From NCBI GenBank assembly GCA_041685935.1, contig JAWLES010000085.1, positions 1 to 10,471 on the forward strand: a DNA stretch of 10,471 nt, in the 5' to 3' direction. The notes below the pieces were generated by a model, which worked only from the letters and a program-made list of their open reading frames with translations, did no database searches and had not been told where the DNA came from. This document shows positions 1-7,469 of this stretch, piece by piece. Each line of letters starts with the position of its first letter. Positions within the stretch are counted from its first letter, which is position 1. Position numbers and translations under genes: made by a program. The stretch comes from JAIPEK01 sp041685935 (GTDB taxonomy: Bacteria > Desulfobacterota > Desulfobacteria > Desulfobacterales > Desulfobacteraceae).

Positions 1-90
1 ATGGGGTGCGGAAAGTGCGTTATATGCTATTCATCTTTTTAATTATGATAGATTTAAAGCTGATATGAAATCAGTAAGCTGCACCGAAAT

Positions 91-94
91 GGAG
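91..94 (+). promoter_or_regulatory. Shine-Dalgarno of the chemoreceptor gene
   Basis: GGAG lies 8 nt before the ATG at 103 and fixes that start. Nothing else convincing is seen in 1-90. A short CTGAT/ATCAG stem (60-64 with 70-74) and a TATGAT hexamer (44-49) without a good -35 are too weak to call. Confidence 0.7.
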
Positions 95-102
95 AGAACT
101 TC

Positions 103-2061
103 ATGAAAAAAAAGCTCACACTTAAATTGCTCATTCCTTTGGCGCTTTTAGTAGCTCTGGGGCTTATGGCATCTGCAACGGTAGCATATTTAATTTCAAA
201 AAAAGCGCTTGAAAATGCAGTCACGGATCAGATTGTTCAACTGTCTGACACAATGGCATCCAAAATAAATACGTGGATGGCCCGAAATCAAATCGACCTT
301 GAAAACTGGTCTAACATGGATACGGTAACCAAGTCTCTCGGATCTTCAGAGCCTGAAAAGTTCAGGGATGCAGCAAATTCAAGGATGAAAGACTATATTG
401 AAAGCTATCAGCTATTCAGTGGAATGCGGATAACAAATGATCAAGGAATGGTTGTTGCTTCTTCGCATATTAAAAACATCGGCAATGTTGATGTATCTGA
501 ACGTGAATATTTCCAGAAGTCAATGAACGGTGATCTCTATATTTCCAATCCACTTGTAAGTAAAACCAGCGGGAAACCGATCCTCGTTATGTCTGCTCCG
601 GTTAAATTTGCAGGAGATATAAAAGGTATCATCTATGCTGTTGTGGATTTGGGAACCTTCACCGAAAAGTATATAGATCCCGTAAAGGTCGGGGAAACCG
701 GTTATGTTTTCATGATCAATAAAGACGGAAAAGTACTGGCTTATCCTCCGGATAAAAAACAGATCATGAAACTTGATATGAGTGAATTTGATTTCGGCAG
801 GAAATTCATGAATATCAAAAACGGTGTGGTTGACTATGAGTTCCAGGGTATAAAAAGAATCGGCGGAATCAAAGAAGTTCCGTTAACAGAATGGACAGTT
901 GTAGCCACTGCTCCATTCTCGGAAATATTTAAAGCCGCTGGAAATGTCAGAAACGTATTAATTTTCATCGGTGTTTTGACCACCGCCATTTTGATTGTTG
1001 GAATAATATTACTCGTTTCGTTCTTTGTCACCAAACCTCTGAATAAGGTTGTAATTGGATTAAAGGAGATTGCAGAAGGAGAGGGAGATCTAACCAACCG
1101 CCTGCCGGTTACCACTGAGGATGAGGTCGGTAATCTTGCAGCAAGTTTTAATGCTTTCATAGAAAAGCTGCATCAAATGATAACGGATGTTTCCCAGGGT
1201 GTTGAAACGCTTTCTTCCTCATCAACTGAAATGACATCCATTGCGGAGAATATGTCCAAAAGTTCCGCAAAGACCTCTGATAAGGCAAATACTGTAGCTG
1301 CGGCATCCGAAGAGATGACAGCCAACATGAATTCCGTGGCCGCATCGATGGAACAGTCCAGTCTGAATATCAATACAGTTGCGAACTCAGCTGAAGAAAT
1401 GAATTCCACTATCAATGAAATTGCTCAAAACGCTGAAAACGCAAGAAAAATAACCGTTAATGCCGTATCAAAGACTAATGAATCAACTCAGATGATGGAT
1501 GAATTGAGCAACGCTGCCAAAGCGATTGGAGAGGTAGTCGAAACCATCACGGATATTTCTGAACAGGTAAACTTACTTTCCTTAAATGCCACCATTGAGG
1601 CGGCGAGGGCCGGAGAAGCGGGAAAAGGATTTGCAGTTGTTGCAAATGAAATCAAGGATCTGGCCAAACAGACTTCTGATGCCTCAATGGATATTAAAGA
1701 AAAGATTAAAGGTATACAAGATAGTTCAAAAATTTCTCTATCAAGCATAGAAGAAATATCCAAAGTAATTTCTGATGTTAATGATATGGTTTCCGCTATT
1801 GCTACGGCAGTTGAAGAGCAATCTTCAGCAACAGGCGACATTGCTGAAAATATGTCCCAAGCGTCCAGTGGTATTGAAGAAGTAAATTCCAACGTAAACC
1901 AGAGCTCCACGGTTGCCACGGAAATTTCCAAGGACATCAGCGAGGTTAACCAATCCTCCATGGAGATAGCTGAAAGGAGCGATCAGGTGAAAATGAGTGC
2001 TGAAAACTTATCAAAACTCGCATCCAGCCTTGATGAGATGGTAAGTCGATTTAAAATCTGA
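103..2061 (+). CDS. Methyl-accepting chemotaxis protein (dCache-HAMP-MA)
   Basis: Transmembrane chemoreceptor of 652 aa that senses a ligand outside the membrane and controls the CheA kinase. The order of parts is visible: a short basic N-terminus, TM1 at about residues 9-31, a periplasmic dCache-like sensor at about 35-275 (with the GDLYISNP and SGKPILVMSAPV segments usual in this fold), TM2 at about 284-309, a HAMP linker at about 310-362 (contains EGEGDLTNRLP and DEVGNL), then a long Ala/Ser/Glu-rich coiled coil. The strongly conserved signalling tip is at about 487-517 (SLNATIEAARAGEAGKGFAVVA). There is no C-terminal CheR-docking pentapeptide; the protein ends SRFKI. The start is supported by GGAG at 91-94, 8 nt before the ATG. 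No che genes adjoin it, so it is an orphan receptor. The ligand cannot be read from the sequence. The gene looks more AT-rich than the genes to its right. Confidence 0.97.
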   Translation: MKKKLTLKLLIPLALLVALGLMASATVAYLISKKALENAVTDQIVQLSDTMASKINTWMARNQIDLENWSNMDTVTKSLGSSEPEKFRDAANSRMKDYIESYQLFSGMRITNDQGMVVASSHIKNIGNVDVSEREYFQKSMNGDLYISNPLVSKTSGKPILVMSAPVKFAGDIKGIIYAVVDLGTFTEKYIDPVKVGETGYVFMINKDGKVLAYPPDKKQIMKLDMSEFDFGRKFMNIKNGVVDYEFQGIKRIGGIKEVPLTEWTVVATAPFSEIFKAAGNVRNVLIFIGVLTTAILIVGIILLVSFFVTKPLNKVVIGLKEIAEGEGDLTNRLPVTTEDEVGNLAASFNAFIEKLHQMITDVSQGVETLSSSSTEMTSIAENMSKSSAKTSDKANTVAAASEEMTANMNSVAASMEQSSLNINTVANSAEEMNSTINEIAQNAENARKITVNAVSKTNESTQMMDELSNAAKAIGEVVETITDISEQVNLLSLNATIEAARAGEAGKGFAVVANEIKDLAKQTSDASMDIKEKIKGIQDSSKISLSSIEEISKVISDVNDMVSAIATAVEEQSSATGDIAENMSQASSGIEEVNSNVNQSSTVATEISKDISEVNQSSMEIAERSDQVKMSAENLSKLASSLDEMVSRFKI

Positions 2062-2091
2062 CATAGGGATCAACTTATTTAAAAAAAGTTT

Positions 2092-3240
2092 TCACACCAG
2101 TCTTCTGAGACTCAAAGCCTCTTTGTTTTCAGGATCTTTCCGCAGGATACGGGTAAGATATTCATCCGCCTCAAATACCTGCTCCTTTTCAAGCAAGATC
2201 CTGGCAATTTCAAGTTTGGGCTGGATACGGTGACCCTGGTATTTTTCAACGATCCTGAAATATTCAAGCGCTTTATCTTCATCAGACAGTTCCCTGTATA
2301 CATATCCAGCCTTCATGATCAGATCATATTTGGAAGGAAACTCCTTGAGCATGCTTTCCAGTATATCTTTTGCATACTCAAACTCCCTGTTTTCAATGCA
2401 AAGCTCAACCACCCTCTCCTTTGCAGGCATGCTTCGTTCAGACCTTGATATAATTTTTGAAAACAGCTTTATCGCAGGTGTTCTGTGGCCCTTTTTGAGG
2501 AGTTTTTCACCGAGGGTGATCGATTTTTCCAGGTATTTGCCTGTCAAGGACAACACGTCAAGATGATAACGTGCAGCTTTAGTGAGTTCTCCTTTTGAAT
2601 GATACATTTCTCCCAGGATATATCTGGCTTCGGCATCCTGTGGATTAACAGAGACCGCTTTCCTGAAACACTCTTCAGCCTCCCTCTCATCTTTCGACTT
2701 GACATAAAGCATACCCAGGGTTCTGAGAAGTCTTGAAGCATTGGGCTTTTCTGCAAGTGCCAGTTTTATATACCGGACAGCCTCCTTAAGTTCCCCGTTT
2801 TTTTCCAATTCCTTGGCTTTTCTGAAACAAAGGGTTGCCTCATCCGGGTTGTTTGCCTTTTCAACCACGGAACGGATCTTGCTGTCCAGTGATTCAAGGG
2901 TCAGCGGCTTTAAAAGGTATCCATCCACCTGGATCTCAGCCACCTCAAGTACAATATCTTTTTCAGATTCAGCAGTTACCATGATAACCGGCAGGTACTT
3001 TAATTCTTCGTCTCTCCGGATATGATCCAGCAGTTCCGAACCGCTCATATGCGGAAGCTTCCAATCGAGTATCAATAAATCAACGCAATTGCTTTTCAAT
3101 ATGGACAAGGCATCTTTGCAGTTTGAAGCAGTTTTCAGATCCTTCCCGAGTTTGAGGTGTTTAAGCATTTTCATGATTGTAAGCCGCATGCTTTTCATGT
3201 CATCCACAACCAGTATAGACATGCTTTCAAGTTCGATCAT
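2092..3240 (-). CDS. Response regulator with TPR-repeat output region
   Basis: Protein of 382 aa. Residues about 8-125 form a receiver (REC) domain with the acidic pair D13/D14, the phosphoacceptor D59 (in LLILDWKLPHMSG), the switch residue T89 (MVTA) and the conserved K111 (LLKP), so it should accept a phosphoryl group. Residues about 135-380 are helical repeats of TPR type (for example AEECFRKAVSVNPQDAEARY and KALEYFRIVEKY). There is no DNA-binding, kinase or enzymatic output, so signalling is probably by protein-protein contact. The start at 3240 is taken because the frame is open. An internal Met (residue 7, just before SILVVDD) is a reasonable alternative; the Shine-Dalgarno is weak for both. 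It lies 107 nt downstream of the methyltransferase on the same strand, so it could share that transcript or have its own promoter. No cognate histidine kinase is in the window. Confidence 0.93.
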   Translation of the reverse strand: MIELESMSILVVDDMKSMRLTIMKMLKHLKLGKDLKTASNCKDALSILKSNCVDLLILDWKLPHMSGSELLDHIRRDEELKYLPVIMVTAESEKDIVLEVAEIQVDGYLLKPLTLESLDSKIRSVVEKANNPDEATLCFRKAKELEKNGELKEAVRYIKLALAEKPNASRLLRTLGMLYVKSKDEREAEECFRKAVSVNPQDAEARYILGEMYHSKGELTKAARYHLDVLSLTGKYLEKSITLGEKLLKKGHRTPAIKLFSKIISRSERSMPAKERVVELCIENREFEYAKDILESMLKEFPSKYDLIMKAGYVYRELSDEDKALEYFRIVEKYQGHRIQPKLEIARILLEKEQVFEADEYLTRILRKDPENKEALSLRRLV

Positions 3241-3347
3241 TTTCAGCTTTCTTCACGGAGGATATTACGCCGTGCTCCTTTGTACATATTTTAAATACCA
3301 TCCTTTTGCAGTCCTCATACCGGTACTGCTGATCCTTCACCTGCCTA

Positions 3348-4028
3348 TTATTGCCCGGCTGAATGCCGCGCAAGGGACAATAATTCCACTGCGCCTCCTG
3401 CTGCGAACTTCTGCCCGGTCTTAACCAGCCCGGATTCCTCTACAAGCGAAGCGAGACCGTTAATGGACATAAAGTGTTTATAATTATTAAAGTGCCTGGC
3501 CCCGGCCGCTTTTTCCACCATTGGAATCATCAGGGTTGCAAACCTTCCTGCAAGCGTATGCTGAATGCCTGCATTAAAATCTATGAGCAGAACCCCTCCC
3601 CCGGGTTTAACCACCCGTTCCATTTCGGAAACAACAGCCTTTCTTGCGGACTGATCCATTTCGTGTAAAACAAACATTCCAGATACCAGGTCGAACATGC
3701 TGTTTTCATAAGGCATCTCAGCCGCGTTATGGAACCTGAGGTCCGCATCACTTCCCAGTCTTTTCCCTGCAACTTTCAGCATGGATTTTGAAGTATCCAG
3801 GCCGTATAACCGGCAGCCGAACTGCCTGTAAAGATTCAGGTGAATTCCTGTTCCGCAACCGACATCCAGCACTCTGCTTCCTTCCCGTGGAGGAAGCATA
3901 CGCAGGCCTGCAAGCCGGATTCCCCTGGTAGGCAGTCTCAGCAGGCCATCATAGATGCCTGCGAATCTCTGATACTCATCCCCGGGGGCAGAATTCACAG
4001 ACTCCTTGATAAAAGCGTTTTCAGGCAT
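3348..4028 (-). CDS. Class I SAM-dependent methyltransferase
   Basis: Protein of 226 aa with a Rossmann-type methyltransferase fold. Motif I is VLDVGCGTG at residues 53-61. An acidic residue that should bind the SAM ribose follows in YGLDTS (D78). Motif II-like MFDLVSGMFVLHEM is at about 111-124 and a KPGGGVLLIDF strand is at about 141-151, as in the Methyltransf_11 / UbiE-like group. The substrate is not recognisable. It lacks the set of conserved cysteines of the arsenite methyltransferase ArsM; its cysteines at 58 and 72 are in motif I and the following strand. The ATG overlaps the last 8 bp of the cyclase gene, so translation is probably coupled and the two proteins may act in one process. 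The C-terminus (about 155-226) is less conserved and could form the substrate lid. Confidence 0.9.
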   Translation of the reverse strand: MPENAFIKESVNSAPGDEYQRFAGIYDGLLRLPTRGIRLAGLRMLPPREGSRVLDVGCGTGIHLNLYRQFGCRLYGLDTSKSMLKVAGKRLGSDADLRFHNAAEMPYENSMFDLVSGMFVLHEMDQSARKAVVSEMERVVKPGGGVLLIDFNAGIQHTLAGRFATLMIPMVEKAAGARHFNNYKHFMSINGLASLVEESGLVKTGQKFAAGGAVELLSLARHSAGQ

Positions 4029-5202
4029 CCTGATCCACCATTGAATAAACCGCCACCGGCTCGCTCAGCCCTTTCAAGGTGACAGTGCCAAGATTGAACA
4101 CGGGCCACATGTCCCGGATCAATTCCATGGTTTTACTGCCGATAAGTATGTTTCCGCCTTTTGCATGATCAGCCAGCCGGGCTGCAAGATTGGTGACTTC
4201 CCCTGTGGCCGTATACGTCATCCGTGTTCCGAGAGAACCTTTGAACCGGCTCAGCCCCACAAGAGCGTTGCCTGAATTGATACCCATATTGACATGGACC
4301 GGTTCGAAATCCGTTTTAAGATATGAATTGATATTGCGGCTCCGCTCGTATATTTCAAACGCAGCCTTTACCGAATTCACTGCGTTGCTTTTTTCATCAA
4401 AATCCTGAAAAATGATCATCAGGCCGTCTCCTGCGGTTTCATTAATCTCCCCGTGGGACCTGTGAATCGGGTCCACAAAACTGGAAAACATCCGCTCGAT
4501 AACCTCGTTAACCTCTTTGACCGGCCTCCGGGCACTCAGTGTCGTGTATCCCTCTATATCCAGAAACAGTACACTTACGTTTTTATTCTCCTTGACGTGG
4601 TTGAACCGCTCTGGATTATTCTGCACGATTGTACGGACCGACTCTGGTACAAACGGGGAAAGCTGTGTCAGCATCCGGCTGATTCTGATCTTCTCCTGGG
4701 TAATCTCCCAGTGTTTTTTCGCATTCAGGAGAATGCTGCTGAGGACTTGCGAAAAATCCTTCATCAGGTAAAAATCTTTTCTTTTAAACTTCCTGCCCGG
4801 CTGAATAACAACACTTACCACCGCCAGTATTTCATCATCCACAAAAACCGGTACCGATCCTTCTGGTCCAACGATCACAGGGGCCATGTTCTGCCTGTAT
4901 ACCGGTTCGCTTCTATTCTCAACCACTGCTTTCCTTCCCTGGATCGCCTTTTGAATGGCAGGCCGGTTTCTTTTACAGGACCGGCAGTTCACAGGTTGTT
5001 CATACAAAGCACACTGAAGTGGACGGGTATACTCATCCGCCTGAGGATCAAGCAGAAGAATGCAGACTTCCATGGAAAAGGGAATGGCCTCTCGAAGCTG
5101 TTCCCGCGCCTTTTCCAGTATTTCATTCACCTCCATAAATTTAGTGAGGTTCCTGATCAGTTTCTGCTGGGCTTCAAAGCGTTCCCTGTAATACTTTTTC
5201 AT
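4021..5202 (-). CDS. GAF-domain class III adenylate/guanylate cyclase
   Basis: Cytoplasmic protein of 393 aa that should make a cyclic nucleotide. Residues about 15-165 form a GAF-like sensor with a cysteine cluster (C64, C73, C76). A helical linker at about 165-205 follows, then a class III cyclase homology domain at about 207-390. Both metal-binding aspartates are seen (D215 in VLFLDIEGYT, D259 in AGDGLMIIF), as are the transition-state pair N338/R342 (TNLAARL), so the enzyme should be active. Base-selecting positions are mixed: the usual adenine-specifying Lys is Glu (E255, NETAGDG), as in guanylyl cyclases, while its partner is Thr (T331, MTYTATG), as in many bacterial adenylyl cyclases. 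The product, cAMP or cGMP, is therefore open. There are no membrane segments. The start overlaps the preceding small gene in a TAATG junction, with AGGTGAAGG just upstream as ribosome binding site. Confidence 0.95.
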   Translation of the reverse strand: MKKYYRERFEAQQKLIRNLTKFMEVNEILEKAREQLREAIPFSMEVCILLLDPQADEYTRPLQCALYEQPVNCRSCKRNRPAIQKAIQGRKAVVENRSEPVYRQNMAPVIVGPEGSVPVFVDDEILAVVSVVIQPGRKFKRKDFYLMKDFSQVLSSILLNAKKHWEITQEKIRISRMLTQLSPFVPESVRTIVQNNPERFNHVKENKNVSVLFLDIEGYTTLSARRPVKEVNEVIERMFSSFVDPIHRSHGEINETAGDGLMIIFQDFDEKSNAVNSVKAAFEIYERSRNINSYLKTDFEPVHVNMGINSGNALVGLSRFKGSLGTRMTYTATGEVTNLAARLADHAKGGNILIGSKTMELIRDMWPVFNLGTVTLKGLSEPVAVYSMVDQDA

Positions 5203-5387
5203 TAACCTTCACCTGATCTTATTTTATTGAGCTTTTCAACCAGTTCATCATATTCATCTTCATACTCAAAAAGCTCCTTCATAACCTGCGGCTTTACAGA
5301 GTGAGCAGGAAGGCGCCTGCGTGTTTCTTCCATCAGGTCTTCAAGTTCGGTTATCCTTTTTTGAATACGCTCGATCTCATCCTTCAT
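5202..5387 (-). CDS. Small coiled-coil protein of unknown function
   Basis: Protein of 61 aa, highly charged, almost entirely predicted helix. Two heptad-like stretches (about 2-26 and 38-57) flank a short central segment RRRLPAHSVKPQVM (residues 23-36) that carries the only Pro residues and could be a turn or hinge. The coding status is supported by its position: its TAA overlaps the cyclase ATG (TAATG), it starts 15 nt after the solute-binding-protein gene, and it lies in the same orientation as its neighbours. The upstream ribosome binding site is poor (GGAAC). There is no signal peptide or membrane segment, so it is cytoplasmic. I do not recognise a characterised family. A dimerising adaptor for the cyclase is possible but is only an inference from the coupled junction. 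Confidence 0.75.
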   Translation of the reverse strand: MKDEIERIQKRITELEDLMEETRRRLPAHSVKPQVMKELFEYEDEYDELVEKLNKIRSGEG

Positions 5388-5402
5388 AAGTGAAGTTCCA
5401 GT

Positions 5403-6167
5403 TTAAAACCCATGCTTTTTCCTGATTCTGTCAAACGTCCCGTCCGACCGGATCTCTTTTAAGCCTGCATTCAGTTTCAAAACAAGCTGCTCATGATTTT
5501 CAACCGCTTTTGAAATGGGAACATACAGTTGATTGATTCTGTGATCTCCTATTGTTTCCAACTCATTCTTGTGTTCGGGAAAACCGGTACGCAAGAGCTC
5601 CAGAACTACATCCCTTGACCCTATAAAAACATCAATTCTGCCCATCAGGGTCTTTCTGATGTTCTGTTCCATGCCGGTCACTTCCTCCTTGAGGAGATAA
5701 TCGGCAGAGTCAAACTCCTCTGAATACCTGTAACCCCTGATCACGCCGATTCTGTACCCGGACAGGTCCTCTAGCCCGCTGCACCTTATCTGCCGATCCT
5801 TTTTTGCAAAAAATACCATCCTGGTTTCAAAAACCGGGTCCGAATATACAAAATATTTTTCCCTGCTTTTCTTGTAAAACGCGCCCAGCAGACCGTCACT
5901 CTCTCCCCTCCTGGAAGACTCCATGGCTCTTTTCCAGGGCACAAACCGCACTTCAAGACGATACCCTGCCCTGTAGAACGATTGTTCAACTACTTCGCTG
6001 ACAAATCCGCCGTTTAAAAGCCCGGGCCCGTAATAAGGCGGCCATGGGTCCGCTGCAAGAACAATGGTATTTTCCCGTGCGTATACCCGGTTTTCAATGC
6101 AGCAGAATGCAATAGCACACGTGCAGATAATTGCGGAGAAAAACAGTAATAATTTTCCCGTTGCCAT
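5403..6167 (-). CDS. Secreted solute-binding protein, family 3 (SBP_bac_3-like)
   Basis: Protein of 254 aa from the ATG at 6167. A signal peptide is clear (residues 1-30, hydrophobic LLLFFSAIICTCAIAFCC, cleavage likely after VYA). The mature part opens with IVLAADPWPPYYG, typical of extracellular solute-binding family 3 proteins, and continues with the GLLGAFYKKSREKYFVYSDP and GYRIGVIRGYRYSEEF segments of the two-lobed fold. It ends TFDRIRKKHGF, also typical. Amino acids or similar small polar solutes are the usual ligands; the ligand here is unknown. No ABC permease or ATPase is adjacent, so it may serve as a sensing protein. Start choice: an upstream in-frame ATG at 6194 adds nine charged residues but has no Shine-Dalgarno, whereas AAAGAGATAAC precedes 6167. 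The frame also runs on into the N gap, which I do not count as coding. Confidence 0.9.
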   Translation of the reverse strand: MATGKLLLFFSAIICTCAIAFCCIENRVYARENTIVLAADPWPPYYGPGLLNGGFVSEVVEQSFYRAGYRLEVRFVPWKRAMESSRRGESDGLLGAFYKKSREKYFVYSDPVFETRMVFFAKKDRQIRCSGLEDLSGYRIGVIRGYRYSEEFDSADYLLKEEVTGMEQNIRKTLMGRIDVFIGSRDVVLELLRTGFPEHKNELETIGDHRINQLYVPISKAVENHEQLVLKLNAGLKEIRSDGTFDRIRKKHGF

Positions 6168-6221
6168 GTTATCTCTTTTCCGGTTTTCGTGCATATACAA
6201 ACCGTATTGTAAACGCCGGGG

Positions 6222-6321
6222 NNNNNNNNNNNNNNNNNNNNNNNNNNNNNNNNNNNNNNNNNNNNNNNNNNNNNNNNNNNNNNNNNNNNNNNNNNNNNNN
6301 NNNNNNNNNNNNNNNNNNNNN
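6222..6321. other. Assembly gap (100 N)
   Basis: Exactly 100 ambiguous bases, the usual placeholder for a scaffold gap of unknown size. It falls between the divergent starts of the solute-binding-protein gene and the ACR3 gene. The promoters of both transcripts, and possibly further genes such as an arsenic-responsive regulator, could be hidden here. Only 54 known bases remain on the left side (6168-6221) and 31 on the right (6322-6352); I see no promoter in them. Confidence 0.98.
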
Positions 6322-6340
6322 AACAGAAAACACTTTTGAT

Positions 6341-6345
6341 GAAGG
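6341..6345 (+). promoter_or_regulatory. Shine-Dalgarno of the ACR3 gene
   Basis: GAAGG lies 7 nt before the first of two tandem ATG codons (6353 and 6356). It sets the start after the gap and shows that the frame reading through the N run is not part of the protein. Confidence 0.7.
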
Positions 6346-6352
6346 AAAAAAG

Positions 6353-7447
6353 ATGATGACCGAATCAACCGCCAAAAAACTCCCGCTTCTTGACAGATTT
6401 TTAACCCTCTGGATTTTTCTGGCCATGGCAACGGGCGTCTCAGCCGGTTATTTCTATCCCGGCATGATCAACGCCCTGGATCATGTGACCGTGGGCACCA
6501 CCAACATTCCGATAGCAGTCGGCCTGATACTCATGATGTATCCGCCCCTTGCCAAGGTCCGTTATGAAAAGCTCGGCATGGTTTTTAAGGATTACAAAAT
6601 CCTTTCGCTGTCACTGGTTCAGAACTGGGTGATCGGCCCCATACTCATGTTTCTTCTGGCAATTTCGTTTCTGTCCGGCCACCACGAGTACATGGTCGGC
6701 CTTATCATGATCGGCCTTGCAAGATGCATTGCCATGGTGCTGGTCTGGAACGATCTTGCCAGGGGAGATGCTGAATACTGCGCAGGACTGGTTGCATTCA
6801 ATTCAGTATTTCAGGTTCTGTTTTTTTCCGTTTACGCCTGGTTTTTTATCACAATACTGCCCGGCTGGTTCGGGCTTGAAGGCTCTGCCGTGGATGTCAC
6901 CATCAGCCAGATCGCCAAAAGCGTGTTCATCTATCTGGGAATCCCGTTTATCGCAGGGATTATCTCGCGTATAATAGGCCTTAAAACCAAAGGCGAAAAA
7001 TGGTACATGGAAAAATTCATTCCCAAGATCAGCCCGATAACCCTGATCGCCCTTCTTTTTACCATCGTGGTAATGTTTTCGCTCAAGGGAGAATACATTG
7101 TAAAGCTTCCCCTTGATGTATTGCGTATCGCAGTTCCGCTATGCATCTACTTTGTGGTGATGTTTCTGATCACCTTTTTCATGTCCATGAAATTCAAGGC
7201 CACTTATGAACAAACCACCACCCTTTCATTCACCGCCGCTTCAAACAACTTCGAGCTTGCAATAGCCGTGGCTGTAGCAGTATTCGGCATTGAGTCCGGT
7301 GTGGCGTTCGCCGCGGTCATAGGGCCGCTGGTGGAGGTGCCTGTATTGATATCACTAGTCAATGTGTCCTTGTGGCTGAAACGCAAATACTTTCCTTATG
7401 CCGTGGAAACCCCGGCCGGGGTATGCCATGTGACATGCAGGGACTGA
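6353..7447 (+). CDS. acr3: ACR3-family arsenite efflux permease
   Basis: Integral membrane protein of 364 aa that should export arsenite (perhaps antimonite) using the proton gradient. Length and about ten hydrophobic segments fit the ACR3 branch of the bile acid/arsenite/riboflavin transporter superfamily. Family landmarks are clear: VGLIMIGLARCIAMVLVWN with the essential TM4 cysteine at C125, and SFTAASNNFELAIAVAVAVFG with the essential TM9 glutamate at E301. From memory, these correspond to Cys129 and Glu305 of Corynebacterium glutamicum Acr3. An IGPLVEVPVLI segment ends the core. Unusual for the family as I know it is a polar C-terminal tail with two cysteines, C358 and C362 (CHVTC). It is the first gene of a plus-strand operon; the rhodanese start follows 22 nt after its TGA. 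Expression control is not visible because the upstream region is lost in the gap. Confidence 0.95.
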   Translation: MMTESTAKKLPLLDRFLTLWIFLAMATGVSAGYFYPGMINALDHVTVGTTNIPIAVGLILMMYPPLAKVRYEKLGMVFKDYKILSLSLVQNWVIGPILMFLLAISFLSGHHEYMVGLIMIGLARCIAMVLVWNDLARGDAEYCAGLVAFNSVFQVLFFSVYAWFFITILPGWFGLEGSAVDVTISQIAKSVFIYLGIPFIAGIISRIIGLKTKGEKWYMEKFIPKISPITLIALLFTIVVMFSLKGEYIVKLPLDVLRIAVPLCIYFVVMFLITFFMSMKFKATYEQTTTLSFTAASNNFELAIAVAVAVFGIESGVAFAAVIGPLVEVPVLISLVNVSLWLKRKYFPYAVETPAGVCHVTCRD

Positions 7448-7459
7448 AATGCTCAAAAA

Positions 7460-7464
7460 AGGAG
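7460..7464 (+). promoter_or_regulatory. Shine-Dalgarno deciding the rhodanese start
   Basis: AGGAG lies 5 nt before the ATG at 7470. An in-frame ATG at 7449 exists but it lies before this site and only 1 nt after the ACR3 stop, so 7470 is preferred. Confidence 0.75.
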
Positions 7465-7469
7465 AATTA

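Noticed and set aside
1..42. A 13-codon frame ending at 42 with a CxxCxxC pattern, possibly the tail of an upstream ferredoxin-like gene
   Set aside because: Too short to judge; the frame happens to begin with ATG at base 1 and nothing upstream is available.
1488..1961. 157-codon open frame antisense to the chemoreceptor signalling domain
   Set aside because: It mirrors the repetitive Ala/Ser/Glu coiled coil, which often leaves the opposite strand open; no family resemblance.
2072..2090. AACTT/AAGTT repeat between the convergent chemoreceptor and response-regulator genes as a terminator
   Set aside because: Only 5 bp of AT-rich perfect stem; too weak to claim, although some terminator must serve the two genes.
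3348..4028. The methyltransferase as arsenite methyltransferase ArsM
   Set aside because: It lacks the conserved ArsM cysteine set and belongs to the signalling-side transcript across the assembly gap, so the closeness to ACR3 is not good evidence.
4453..5205. 250-codon open frame antisense to the cyclase
   Set aside because: It lies fully opposite a protein with complete catalytic motifs, its translation shows no domain, and it has no good ribosome binding site.
6131..6352. Extension of the ACR3 frame leftward through the N run, and of the solute-binding-protein frame rightward
   Set aside because: The open frames exist only because N is not read as a stop. Shine-Dalgarno sites and the signal peptide place the starts at 6353 and 6167.
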